From: Winogradskyella psychrotolerans RS-3
GTDB lineage: Bacteria; Bacteroidota; Bacteroidia; Flavobacteriales; Flavobacteriaceae
Assembly: GCF_000427335.1 (NCBI RefSeq)
Contig: NZ_ATMR01000091.1
Coordinates: 124,001 to 188,000, forward strand
Direction of reading: 5' to 3'
Length of the DNA stretch: 64,000 nt
A program made the translations under genes and the position numbers. The first letter of the stretch is position 1; every line of letters begins with the position of its first letter. Below are positions 8,163 to 16,269 of this stretch, piece after piece. A model generated the notes under the pieces. That model was not told where the DNA came from. It was given only the letters and a program-made list of their open reading frames with translations, and made no database searches.

Positions 8163-8627
8163 TTGAAAAAAATATATCTTTTCATACTGTTTCTAATTAT
8201 CAATTTTGGCGGACTTGCGCTTGGAAGTTGGTTTATGGGTGATGCCATTACAGGAGCGTGGTATTCTAATTTAAACAAAGCACCTTGGACACCTCCAGGC
8301 TGGGTTTTTGGCGCGACTTGGACGCTTATAATGATTTGTTTTTCGGCATACCTTAGTTATTTATTCACGATTAGAAATTCAAAATTTGTAATAAGTGTTT
8401 ACGCTATAGCAGTGGTATTGAATATAAGTTGGAATTATCTGTTTTTCAATCAACAACTGCCAAACTTAGCTTTTATCAATATCATATTATTAACGCTGGT
8501 AATTATTTACTTTTTTATAACGTTTGGAGACGATAGATTAAGTCGATTAAAATACCTATTGCTCCCTTATATTATTTGGCTTTGCATTGCCACGTCTTTA
8601 AATGGATATGTTGTTTTTAACAATTAG
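8163..8627 (+). CDS. TspO/MBR-family tryptophan-rich sensory protein
   Basis: 154 residues with five predicted transmembrane helices. The start is TTG at 8163. The N-terminal Leu-Asn-Lys-Ala-Pro-Trp-Thr-Pro-Pro segment with Val-Phe-Gly-Ala-Thr-Trp-Thr after it is the TspO signature, and Ser-Trp-Asn-Tyr-Leu-Phe-Phe in helix 4 is also typical. Family members bind porphyrins and are tied to light, oxygen and stress responses, which fits a cluster with photolyase, folE and peroxidase. It would sit in the outer or cytoplasmic membrane. Confidence 0.92.
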   Translation: MKKIYLFILFLIINFGGLALGSWFMGDAITGAWYSNLNKAPWTPPGWVFGATWTLIMICFSAYLSYLFTIRNSKFVISVYAIAVVLNISWNYLFFNQQLPNLAFINIILLTLVIIYFFITFGDDRLSRLKYLLLPYIIWLCIATSLNGYVVFNN

Positions 8628-8650
8628 TTTCGACTTCGCTCAACTACCAA
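8628..8650. repeat. Short dispersed-repeat-like sequence (CGACTTCGCTCAAC)
   Basis: The sequence TTTCGACTTCGCTCAACTAC, just after the TspO stop, resembles a short intergenic element that I know as frequent in Bacteroidota genomes. Only one clear copy is visible here, so its repeated nature is from general knowledge rather than from the window. Confidence 0.35.
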
Positions 8651-8725
8651 TTTTTAGCTTTGCTAACCCTCTTTTTTATGCTTTTATCTACTGAGTCGCC
8701 ATTCATTTTGAATACATAATATGTT

Positions 8726-9196
8726 ATGAAAATATACACCTTACACAAAAAACAAAAACTTCCTATTTCAGTTGAACAAGCTTGGGAGTTTTTATCTAGT
8801 CCAGCTAACTTAAAAGTAATCACGCCGGATTATATGGGGTTTAATATCCTTTCTGGAGCAGACAAACCTATGTTTCCGGGACAAATCATTCAATATATTG
8901 TCACGCCAGTTTTAGGCATTAAAACCAAATGGGTTACAGAAATCACGCACGTAAAAGATCTTGAGTATTTTGTAGATGAACAACGTTTTGGACCTTATGC
9001 ACTTTGGCATCACAAGCATTTTATAAAAGAGATTGAAGGTGGTGTTGAAATGGAAGATATTATTGACTATAAGTTACCAATGGGGATTTTAGGACAACTC
9101 GTACATCCGTTTTTAGTGCAACCAAAATTGGAAGAAATATTTAATTATAGAACGACTAAGTTGGAGGAATTGTTTGGGAAATATGTGTCTCGCTAA
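8726..9196 (+). CDS. SRPBCC (START-like) family protein
   Basis: 156 residues with no signal peptide. The opening Thr-Leu-His-Lys-Lys-Gln-Lys-Leu-Pro-Ile-Ser-Val-Glu-Gln-Ala-Trp-Glu-Phe-Leu, the Asn-Leu-Lys-Val-Ile-Thr-Pro turn and the Trp-His-His-Lys-His segment are those of the SRPBCC proteins that accompany photolyase or SDR genes in flavobacteria. Similar proteins are sometimes annotated as cell-division inhibitors, but nothing here shows that. The fold binds hydrophobic ligands. It lies 98 bp after TspO and 122 bp before photolyase. Confidence 0.8.
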   Translation: MKIYTLHKKQKLPISVEQAWEFLSSPANLKVITPDYMGFNILSGADKPMFPGQIIQYIVTPVLGIKTKWVTEITHVKDLEYFVDEQRFGPYALWHHKHFIKEIEGGVEMEDIIDYKLPMGILGQLVHPFLVQPKLEEIFNYRTTKLEELFGKYVSR

Positions 9197-9243
9197 GGCG
9201 CAAAGATTGAAAGTTTCAAAGTTGCAGAGTCACTGAGATTCCA
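9188..9243. repeat. Dispersed-repeat-like sequence (CGCTAAGGCGCAAAG)
   Basis: CTCGCTAAGGCGCAAAGATT followed by a degenerate AAGTTTCAAAGTTGCAGAG stretch looks like the GGCGCAAAG-rich element widespread in Bacteroidota intergenic regions. It begins inside the end of the SRPBCC gene and so supplies the stop-proximal codons. Only one copy is visible here. Confidence 0.35.
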
Positions 9244-9318
9244 AAAGCAGAATATATTAAGCTACACTTTTTACTTTCCACTAATTGCAAACAACCACAA
9301 ACTAACAACCAAAGACAC

Positions 9319-10623
9319 ATGAGTAAAAAAACAAATATATTTTGGTTTAGAAGAGACTTAAGGTTAGATGATAATCTTGGGTTTTATGAAGCTCTAAGAG
9401 GAGAACATCAAGTGCTTCCAATTTTTATTTTCGATACTGAAATATTAGAACGGTTACCTAAAGACGATGCTCGCGTTGCATTTATTCATCAAACGCTTCA
9501 AAATATGAGGCAAACATTACAAGATGAACACGACAGTAGCATCGCTTTTTTTCAGGGGAAACCTAAAGCCGTTTTTAAGCAATTAATAGAAGATTATGAG
9601 ATTGAAACGGTTTATACCAATCACGATTACGAACCGTATGCTACAGAACGTGATACTCAAATTAAAACGCTATTAGAAAAGCATAGTATTGAATTCAAAA
9701 CATTTAAAGACCAAGTCATTTTCGAAAAAAATGAAGTCGTAAAAAAAGATGGAAATCCGTATTTGGTCTACACCCCGTATATGAAAACTTGGAAAAAACA
9801 GTTTCAGACTACTGAGTTAGAAATTTTCTATACCAATTCATATTTAAATAATTTAATTGCACACAGCAGATTACCTAATCTTAGCTTATCAGATATTGGA
9901 TTTGAAAAATCGAATCAAGAAATTACAGATTATGAGGTCACCCCTACTTTGATTCAGACTTATGAAGCTACGCGAAACTTCCCGGCTAAAGACTCTACAT
10001 CGCGTTTAGGTCCACATCTGCGTTTTGGAACTGTTAGTATTCGTAAAATGGTAAAAAAAGCAATTGCAGAACAAAATGAAATCTTTTGGCAAGAATTAAT
10101 CTGGCGCGAATTTTTTATGCAAATCCTTTGGCATTTTCCACATACAACAGACGAGGCCTTTAAACCTAAATACGACCGTATTGAATGGCGTAATAATGAA
10201 GATGAGTTTAAAAAATGGTGCGAAGGCCAAACAGGGTATCCCTTAGTAGATGCAGGCATGCGGCAACTAAATAAAACAGGTTTTATGCATAATCGTGTTC
10301 GTATGCTTGTTGGTAGTTTTTTATGCAAACATTTATTAATTGATTGGCGTTGGGGAGAAGCCTACTTCGCTGAGAAATTGCACGATTATGATATGGCAAG
10401 TAACGTCGGTAACTGGCAATGGACTGCAGGCTGCGGAGTGGATGCTGCTCCATATTTTAGAATTTTTAATCCCACCACTCAGATTCAGAAATTTGACAAA
10501 AATCACGATTACATAAAACAATGGGTTCCAGAATATCAGGAACTCACCTATCCACAGCCCATGGTGGATCATAAAGAGGCAAGAGAACGCTGTTTAGAAA
10601 CCTACAAAACAGCATTGAATTAA
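9319..10623 (+). CDS. phrB: Deoxyribodipyrimidine photolyase (class I cryptochrome/photolyase family)
   Basis: 434 residues. The N-terminal alpha/beta antenna domain opens with Phe-Trp-Phe-Arg-Arg-Asp-Leu-Arg-Leu-Asp-Asp-Asn. The C-terminal FAD domain carries Thr-Ser-Arg-Leu-Gly-Pro-His-Leu-Arg-Phe-Gly, Trp-Gln-Glu-Leu-Ile-Trp-Arg-Glu-Phe and Asn-Val-Gly-Asn-Trp-Gln-Trp, followed by Gly-Cys-Gly-Val-Asp-Ala-Ala. These are the FAD-binding and electron-transfer Trp residues of CPD photolyases. It repairs cyclobutane pyrimidine dimers with blue light. The length and residues favour a true repair enzyme over a DASH cryptochrome, but the two are hard to separate by eye. It ends the co-oriented light/redox cluster. 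Confidence 0.92.
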   Translation: MSKKTNIFWFRRDLRLDDNLGFYEALRGEHQVLPIFIFDTEILERLPKDDARVAFIHQTLQNMRQTLQDEHDSSIAFFQGKPKAVFKQLIEDYEIETVYTNHDYEPYATERDTQIKTLLEKHSIEFKTFKDQVIFEKNEVVKKDGNPYLVYTPYMKTWKKQFQTTELEIFYTNSYLNNLIAHSRLPNLSLSDIGFEKSNQEITDYEVTPTLIQTYEATRNFPAKDSTSRLGPHLRFGTVSIRKMVKKAIAEQNEIFWQELIWREFFMQILWHFPHTTDEAFKPKYDRIEWRNNEDEFKKWCEGQTGYPLVDAGMRQLNKTGFMHNRVRMLVGSFLCKHLLIDWRWGEAYFAEKLHDYDMASNVGNWQWTAGCGVDAAPYFRIFNPTTQIQKFDKNHDYIKQWVPEYQELTYPQPMVDHKEARERCLETYKTALN

Positions 10624-10734
10624 TCTAATTTTAAAAATAATTCAGTTTAATTACAATAAACCTAAAGAAGTTGCGTTGCTATATATAAGATTGTTAACGT
10701 CTTAACTAAAATAACCATTTCAACAAACAATTTT

Positions 10735-10768
10735 AAAAGCTCTGATTAGTCTTCAGAGCTTTTTTATT
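10735..10768 (+). terminator. Rho-independent terminator after photolyase
   Basis: AAAGCTCTGA and TCAGAGCTTT arms around a short loop, followed by a T run. It lies 112 bp after the photolyase stop and closes the cluster. Confidence 0.75.
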
Positions 10769-10857
10769 TTAATAGGTTAAAGATGCAAAAACCATATTTT
10801 ATCAAAGACAACAAACTTTTTCTTAACTTTAAAGCACGAATCAATAATTGAAACATT

Positions 10858-11212
10858 ATGAATACTTGGGGAGTTGCAAAAAAATGGAAAGAAATGTGCG
10901 AGAAAGGTGAAAATCTAGAATGCATTAACGAGCTTTATGCTGACAACGTTATTAGTAAAGAAATGCCAGGAATCCCTGGAGATGTTGTTACTGGCAAACA
11001 AAATGTTTGGAACAAAAGTAAAGCATGGATAGATAGTGTAGAAAATATTCACGCAAGCAGTATCAGTAATCCTCTTGTAGCTGGTAACTTTTTTTACGGC
11101 TAAAATGGATTTCGATTGCACTTTTAAAGATAAAGGCAGACAAAAAATACAAGAAATCTGCGTCTATGAGGTTATAGATGGTAAAATAACTAGTGAGCAG
11201 TATTTTTATTAG
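10858..11212 (+). pseudogene. SnoaL/NTF2-like protein broken by a frameshift in a T7 run
   Basis: The first frame (10858-11103) gives 81 residues of a SnoaL-type protein (Trp-Gly-Val-Ala-Lys-Lys-Trp, then Ala-Asp-Asn-Val). At 11089-11095 seven T occur. With six, the reading continues Thr-Ala-Lys-Met-Asp-Phe-Asp-Cys-Thr-Phe-Lys-Asp and ends Glu-Gln-Tyr-Phe-Tyr at 11212, giving 117 residues, the usual length of this family. The ORF in the observed frame stops four codons after the run. Members are small cone-shaped ligand-binding or enzyme folds, and no specific role can be named. Confidence 0.72.
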
Positions 11213-11296
11213 ACATAGTGATTCTCCTAATTAAAATAGGTTTTTAAAAATAAGTGTCCGCGGACTAAAACACTGAAATAAAAAATGTAACGCATA

Positions 11297-11332
11297 AAAA
11301 AAGCTTCAAGATGTAACTTGAAGCTTTTAAAA
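11297..11332. terminator. Bidirectional terminator between the SnoaL-like gene and murA
   Basis: AAGCTTCAAG and CTTGAAGCTT are perfect arms (11301-11310 and 11317-11326) with a six-base loop, flanked by A residues on the left and T/A residues on the right. It can serve the convergent genes on both sides. Confidence 0.75.
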
Positions 11333-11385
11333 TATCTATATGAAACTTTACACCTCGTGCTACGAGTTTCATACTGTAATCTATA

Positions 11386-12702
11386 TTAATTTCCTTCTAC
11401 GCGCTCAATCTTAGCACCAATGGCTCTTAAGCGTTCATCAATATTTTCGTAACCCCTATCGATTTGTTCAATATTATGAATAGTAGAGGTTCCTTTTGCA
11501 GATAATGCAGCAATTAATAAAGAAACACCTGCTCTAATATCTGGAGACGTCATGGTTGTTGCTTTTAATGTCGATTTAAAATCGTGCCCAATAATAGTGG
11601 CTCTATGTGGATCACAAAGAATAATCTTTGCTCCCATATCAATCAATTTATCAACAAAAAACAAACGACTTTCAAACATTTTCTGGTGCACAACCGCTTC
11701 TCCTCTAGCTTGGGTTAAAACCGTTAAAATAATACTCAATAAATCTGGAGTAAATCCTGGCCATGGTGCATCGGCAATGGTTAAAATAGAACCATCAATA
11801 AAGTTTTGCACTTCGTAACCATCAGTATGTGCAGGTATGTGGATATCATCACCTTGACGCTCTACAGTAATTCCTATTTTTCTAAATACGTTAGGAATTT
11901 GACCTAAATCATCCCAACTTACATTCGTAATAGTCAATTCACTTTTTGTCATAGCAGCCAAACCAATCCAGCTACCAATTTCAATCATATCTGGTAACAT
12001 TCTATGTTCTGTTCCACCTAAAACATCAACTCCTTCTATAACTAATAGATTAGAACCAACTCCGGATATTTTAGCTCCCATACGATTCAACATCTTACAA
12101 AGTTGTTGTAAATACGGCTCGCAAGCGGCATTATAAATAGTGGTTGTTCCTTCTGCTAAAACAGCAGCCATAACAATATTAGCTGTTCCTGTAACCGAAG
12201 CTTCATCTAAAAGCATATAAGCACCTTTTAACTTTTTTGCTTCTACGCCATAGAATAACTCTTCCTTGTTATAACGGAATTTAGCTCCAAGATTAATAAA
12301 GCCTTCAAAGTGTGTATCTAAACGACGACGACCAATTTTATCACCACCTGGCTTAGGAATATACCCTTTTCCAAAACGTGCTAATAAAGGGCCTACAATC
12401 ATAATAGAACCTCTTAGACCTTTACCGTCTTCTTTAAACTCTTCAGATTCTAAATACTTTAAATTGAGGTCATCTGCTTTAAAGGTATAAGACCCTTTAC
12501 CTAGCTTATTAATTTTAACACCCAATTTTTTTAATAAAGCAATCAGCTTATTAACATCAATAATATCTGGAATGTTATCTATCTTAATTTCTTCTGCAGT
12601 TAAAAGCACTGCACATAAGATTTGTAAAGCTTCGTTTTTTGCTCCTTGAGGTTGAATTTTACCTTTTAGTTGGTGACCTCCTTCAATTTTAAATGTACTC
12701 AT
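11386..12702 (-). CDS. murA: UDP-N-acetylglucosamine 1-carboxyvinyltransferase, with Asp at the catalytic Cys position
   Basis: 438 residues. Transfers enolpyruvate from PEP to UDP-GlcNAc, the first committed step of peptidoglycan synthesis, in the cytoplasm. N-terminal Gly-Ala-Lys-Asn-Glu-Ala-Leu (20-26) is the substrate lysine motif. The catalytic loop reads Gly-Gly-Asp-Lys-Ile-Gly-Arg-Arg-Arg-Leu-Asp-Thr-His. Asp121 aligns with E. coli Cys115 at identical spacing to the Ile-Gly, Asp and His. This Cys-to-Asp form is known from Mycobacterium and Chlamydia and is not alkylated by fosfomycin. The gene follows the DUF4290 gene by six bases, an arrangement common in flavobacteria. Confidence 0.96.
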   Translation of the reverse strand: MSTFKIEGGHQLKGKIQPQGAKNEALQILCAVLLTAEEIKIDNIPDIIDVNKLIALLKKLGVKINKLGKGSYTFKADDLNLKYLESEEFKEDGKGLRGSIMIVGPLLARFGKGYIPKPGGDKIGRRRLDTHFEGFINLGAKFRYNKEELFYGVEAKKLKGAYMLLDEASVTGTANIVMAAVLAEGTTTIYNAACEPYLQQLCKMLNRMGAKISGVGSNLLVIEGVDVLGGTEHRMLPDMIEIGSWIGLAAMTKSELTITNVSWDDLGQIPNVFRKIGITVERQGDDIHIPAHTDGYEVQNFIDGSILTIADAPWPGFTPDLLSIILTVLTQARGEAVVHQKMFESRLFFVDKLIDMGAKIILCDPHRATIIGHDFKSTLKATTMTSPDIRAGVSLLIAALSAKGTSTIHNIEQIDRGYENIDERLRAIGAKIERVEGN

Positions 12703-12708
12703 ACGTTT

Positions 12709-13368
12709 TTAGTAACGTTTTCTGTTGTTAGTATATTTTTTCTTATTCGAAGATATATTCTTTTTATTGGTACTGCTTTTACTACCATACTTAGATTTGG
12801 TACGCAATAAACTTGTAGAATCACTAAGATCTTCTTCAGTATTCTTTAGATCAATTTTACCATCTGAAAGCTCGAATAAATGCTTGTAAATCACATCATC
12901 TTCAACCGTGTCCTTGTTCCAATTAAGGAAACACTTTTTCATGTGGTTAGCAATGGTGTATGTTAGTGCTTCTTTTAAATCTCCATCATCCCAACCTACA
13001 GCAACATCGATCATGGTCTTTATATTATTTCCATAAAAACGATATTTCGGGAAATTCTGAGGATATTTTAAAGGCTCTGGTCTGGCTTGTATTTCTTCTT
13101 GCGATGGTTCACCATAAGGTGCATCAACATCAATTTCAAAATTTGCCATTATAAATAACTGATCCCATAGCTTGTGTTGAAAATCTGGCACATCTCTTAA
13201 ATGTGGTTGTAGATTTCCCATTACAGCAATAATCGCCTTAGCTATTTTATTACGTTCTTCTTTGGTTTCGCGAGTCTTAGCGTAATTGATCATCTTTTGT
13301 AGATGACGTCCATATTCTGGTATAATTAAATGCTCGCGCTCTGTGTTGTATTCTAAATCGTCAATCAA
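12709..13368 (-). CDS. DUF4290-family protein
   Basis: 219 residues, no signal peptide. Residues 1-165 have the features of DUF4290: an N-terminal Tyr-Asn-Thr-Glu-Arg segment, Leu-Ile-Ile-Pro-Glu-Tyr-Gly-Arg and, later, Ala-Asn-His-Met-Lys-Lys-Cys-Phe-Leu-Asn-Trp-Asn-Lys-Asp. The C-terminal 45 residues are a low-complexity Ser/Lys/Asn/Arg tail ending Lys-Arg-Tyr, probably disordered and basic. The family is almost confined to Bacteroidota and sits next to murA. Function is unknown, and cell-wall coupling is only suggested by the conserved neighbour. Confidence 0.88.
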   Translation of the reverse strand: MIDDLEYNTEREHLIIPEYGRHLQKMINYAKTRETKEERNKIAKAIIAVMGNLQPHLRDVPDFQHKLWDQLFIMANFEIDVDAPYGEPSQEEIQARPEPLKYPQNFPKYRFYGNNIKTMIDVAVGWDDGDLKEALTYTIANHMKKCFLNWNKDTVEDDVIYKHLFELSDGKIDLKNTEEDLSDSTSLLRTKSKYGSKSSTNKKNISSNKKKYTNNRKRY

Positions 13369-13458
13369 AATTGTAAAATGTGTGTAGTATATAGTTTTAA
13401 CCTGAAGTCTCTAGGTTTTGTTGCAAAGTACAAAAAAATACGAAGTTTAAAAGCATTT

Positions 13459-13752
13459 TTATAAGGAAATTACACCTTCAACATTTTCGGCGACATCCTT
13501 ATATTTAGCAATGACTGCTTCAGGATTTTTCATATTGACATTAATAGAAACACTAGTGTATTTTCCGTTCTTAGATTCTGTAGTAGTAATAACAGCTCCT
13601 AAATTATCAAAAAGCGCCTCTATATGATTCACTCCCGAACCTTCAGAAAGCACAATAAATTTGTATAAATACTCCGATGGCCAAAGGGCTGTATCGTAAA
13701 GTTGTGATTTTAATTTTTCGTAAAATTCGTCTGTTTTTTTAGAATTATCCAT
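13459..13752 (-). CDS. DUF493 (YbeD-like) family protein
   Basis: 97 residues, matching the small ferredoxin-like YbeD fold: Glu-Phe-Tyr-Glu-Lys-Leu-Lys-Ser-Gln-Leu, then Trp-Pro-Ser-Glu-Tyr-Leu-Tyr-Lys-Phe-Ile-Val, then a Ser-Lys-Asn-Gly-Lys-Tyr-Thr-Ser-Val-Ser strand and a Val-Ile-Ala-Lys-Tyr-Lys-Asp helix. A regulatory ACT-like role is often guessed for the family, but no partner is visible. It is transcribed divergently from the NTPase gene at 13831. Confidence 0.85.
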   Translation of the reverse strand: MDNSKKTDEFYEKLKSQLYDTALWPSEYLYKFIVLSEGSGVNHIEALFDNLGAVITTTESKNGKYTSVSINVNMKNPEAVIAKYKDVAENVEGVISL

Positions 13753-13830
13753 AATGAAATTTTTCAGTTGTAAAGATACGTTTAACTTTACATTTTTATC
13801 TGTTATTTTTACATCAAAAATTTTGCCAAT

Positions 13831-14374
13831 TTGAATCCGAAAAAAGTCGTTATCGCAGGTGGACCAGGAACTGGAAAAACCACAATCATCAATAAATTAA
13901 AAGAACGTGAGTTTTTATGCTACGATGAAATCTCTAGGCAAATCACTTTACAAGCCCGAGAAGATGGCATAGAACAACTCTTTTTAACAGAGCCGCTTTT
14001 GTTTAGTGAAAAACTTTTAGAAGGCAGAGCTAAACAATTTATTGATGCCGAAAATGAATCTGAAAGCGTTGTTTTTTTAGACAGAGGTTTACCAGATGTT
14101 ATTGCCTATATGGATTATATTGGAGATACGTATCCTAAGCATTTTGTGGAAACTTGTGAAAGTCATAACTACGATGCTATTTTCATTTTAGCTCCTTGGC
14201 AAGAGATTTTTTACAAGTGATAGTGAGCGTTATGAAAATTTTGAAGAAGCTATTGAAATCCACCATCATTTATTGGATACTTATAAGCGTTTTGGATATC
14301 ATTTAATTGACGTACCTTTTGGAAGTGTAGAATCTAGGGTTGATTTTATTCTAGAGTCCTTAAATTTGCAGTAA
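13831..14374 (+). pseudogene. AAA-type NTPase, frameshifted in a T6 run (likely intact gene with an indel)
   Basis: The TTG start at 13831 gives Val-Ala-Gly-Gly-Pro-Gly-Thr-Gly-Lys-Thr-Thr, a clear Walker A P-loop, and a Walker B-like Val-Val-Phe-Leu-Asp-Arg-Gly-Leu-Pro-Asp. After Trp-Gln-Glu-Ile at a six-T run (14205-14210) the frame stops at 14220. Removing one T restores Ser-Asp-Ser-Glu-Arg-Tyr-Glu-Asn-Phe-Glu-Glu-Ala-Ile-Glu-Ile-His, through to a stop at 14374. The result is 180 residues, the family norm. The restored stop overlaps the recQ ATG. It is a small nucleotide-binding protein of unknown substrate. Confidence 0.8.
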
Positions 14375-16269
14375 TGCATCCTATAGAAGTTTTAGAACGG
14401 TATTGGCATCATACGTCTTTTAGACCGTTACAAGAAGAGATCATCACTTCGGTTTTAAACCGTGAAGATACCTTTGCCCTTTTACCAACAGGCGGTGGTA
14501 AATCGGTTTGTTTTCAAATTCCGGCGCTCATACAAGATGGTATTTGTATTGTTATTTCTCCTTTAGTTGCTTTAATGAAGGATCAAGTGAATACATTAAA
14601 AGCAAAAGGCATAAAAGCCATTGCACTAACTTCTGGTATGTCTTATAAAGATCTAGACACACAATTAGATAATTGCATTTACGGTAATTATAAGTTTTTA
14701 TACCTCTCACCAGAACGTTTACAACAGCCTTTGGTACAAGAACGCATTCAGCAAATGCGTGTAAATCTAATTGCAGTCGATGAAGCGCATTGTATCAGTC
14801 AATGGGGAAATGATTTTAGACCCGCTTATAAAAACATTTCTGTATTACGACAAATGCATCCTCATGTTAATTGTATTGCGTTAACAGCAACAGCAAAACA
14901 TAATGTGGTTGATGATATTGTTGAAAATCTCGATTTTATAAATCCCAAAATTTACAAAGCTTCTTTTGCTAGACCAAATATTGCCTATAACGTTATCCAT
15001 ACAGACGATAAGTTATTTCAGTTAGAGCATATTTTAAAAAAATACGCTGGCTCTTCCATTATATATGTAAGAAATCGCAGAGCTACATCGGATATTCATA
15101 ATTTTATTAGTGCGAAAGGCCTATCCTCTACATTTTATCATGGAGGTATTACCAATAAAGAAAAGCAAGAACGTTTATATCAATGGACCAATGGTCAGAA
15201 GGAAATTATGGTCGCTACGACGGCTTTTGGAATGGGAATTGATAAAGCCAACGTAAAAACCGTTATTCATATTAATTTACCAGAAAGTTTAGAAAGCTAT
15301 TACCAAGAAGCAGGAAGAGCAGGTAGAAACGGAGAATTAGCACATGCTATTATTTTAAAACAACATGTAGATGAAGATCATCTTCGTAATCAATTTTTAA
15401 GCACCTTACCTTCGGTGGCTTTTGTAAAGACGGTTTACAATAAGTTGTGTAACTATTTTCAAATCTCTTATGGTGAAGGCGAAAACACAATGCATCAATT
15501 CGATTTTAAATCCTTTTGTAGTCATTATAAACTAAACGCAAGTATTACTTACAATGCGTTACTGTTGTTAGATCGCAATGCCATTATTACACTCACACAG
15601 CATTTTAATTTTAGGACTAAAATTCAATTTATCACAACGAATACGGTCTTATTTCAGTACTTAGAAACGCATTTAGATTTAAATATTTTGGTCAAAGTAC
15701 TATTAAGAACTTATGGTGGTATTTTTGATTATGAAACTAAAGTGAATCTCAGTCTGGTGGTTGATAAAGTGAATCTTCCAGAAAAGCAAGTGATTGCCCA
15801 ATTGCAACGCTTAGAAAAAGATGAAGTCATTAGTTTACAAATGGCCAATACAGATTCTGAAATCACCTTTTTAAAACCTCGGGAAGATGACATTACTATC
15901 AACCCAATTGCAAAAACAATTAAACAACAACACACCCTAAAGCATCAACAAATTGAATCTGTTTTACACTATGTTAAAAATGATTCAATTTGTAGAAGTC
16001 AACAGCTCCTACTCTATTTTGGTGAAAAGACGAATAAAACTTGTGGCATATGCTCAGTATGCATAGCTAAAGCTTCAAGTTTAACTACGAATACCAATGA
16101 AGCTATTACATTTCAAATTATAAAAGCATTGCAAGATGAAGCGCTATCTTCGCGCCAATTATTACAGCATATTCAATGTTCTGAACAAGTGCTTTTAAAA
16201 AGCCTTTCAGAACTTATAGAAGTCAACAAAATAAAATTAACACACGCTAATACTTACACACTTGTATGA
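14374..16269 (+). CDS. recQ: ATP-dependent DNA helicase RecQ
   Basis: 631 residues. 3'-to-5' DNA helicase acting in recombination repair and replication restart. Walker A Gly-Gly-Gly-Lys-Ser at 40-44, Asp-Glu-Ala-His at 136-139 followed by Cys-Ile-Ser-Gln-Trp-Gly (aromatic-rich loop), and Gln-Glu-Ala-Gly-Arg-Ala-Gly-Arg for motif VI. The RecQ zinc-binding region is partly reduced: Cys-Arg-Ser-Gln-Gln at about 542, then Cys-Gly-Ile-Cys-Ser-Val-Cys. There is no clear HRDC domain, so this is a shorter RecQ. It overlaps the preceding stop by one base and fmt by four. Confidence 0.95.
   Translation: MHPIEVLERYWHHTSFRPLQEEIITSVLNREDTFALLPTGGGKSVCFQIPALIQDGICIVISPLVALMKDQVNTLKAKGIKAIALTSGMSYKDLDTQLDNCIYGNYKFLYLSPERLQQPLVQERIQQMRVNLIAVDEAHCISQWGNDFRPAYKNISVLRQMHPHVNCIALTATAKHNVVDDIVENLDFINPKIYKASFARPNIAYNVIHTDDKLFQLEHILKKYAGSSIIYVRNRRATSDIHNFISAKGLSSTFYHGGITNKEKQERLYQWTNGQKEIMVATTAFGMGIDKANVKTVIHINLPESLESYYQEAGRAGRNGELAHAIILKQHVDEDHLRNQFLSTLPSVAFVKTVYNKLCNYFQISYGEGENTMHQFDFKSFCSHYKLNASITYNALLLLDRNAIITLTQHFNFRTKIQFITTNTVLFQYLETHLDLNILVKVLLRTYGGIFDYETKVNLSLVVDKVNLPEKQVIAQLQRLEKDEVISLQMANTDSEITFLKPREDDITINPIAKTIKQQHTLKHQQIESVLHYVKNDSICRSQQLLLYFGEKTNKTCGICSVCIAKASSLTTNTNEAITFQIIKALQDEALSSRQLLQHIQCSEQVLLKSLSELIEVNKIKLTHANTYTLV

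Noticed and set aside
9319-10623. DASH cryptochrome
   Set aside because: The motif pattern and length fit class I CPD photolyase better, though the two cannot be wholly separated by eye.
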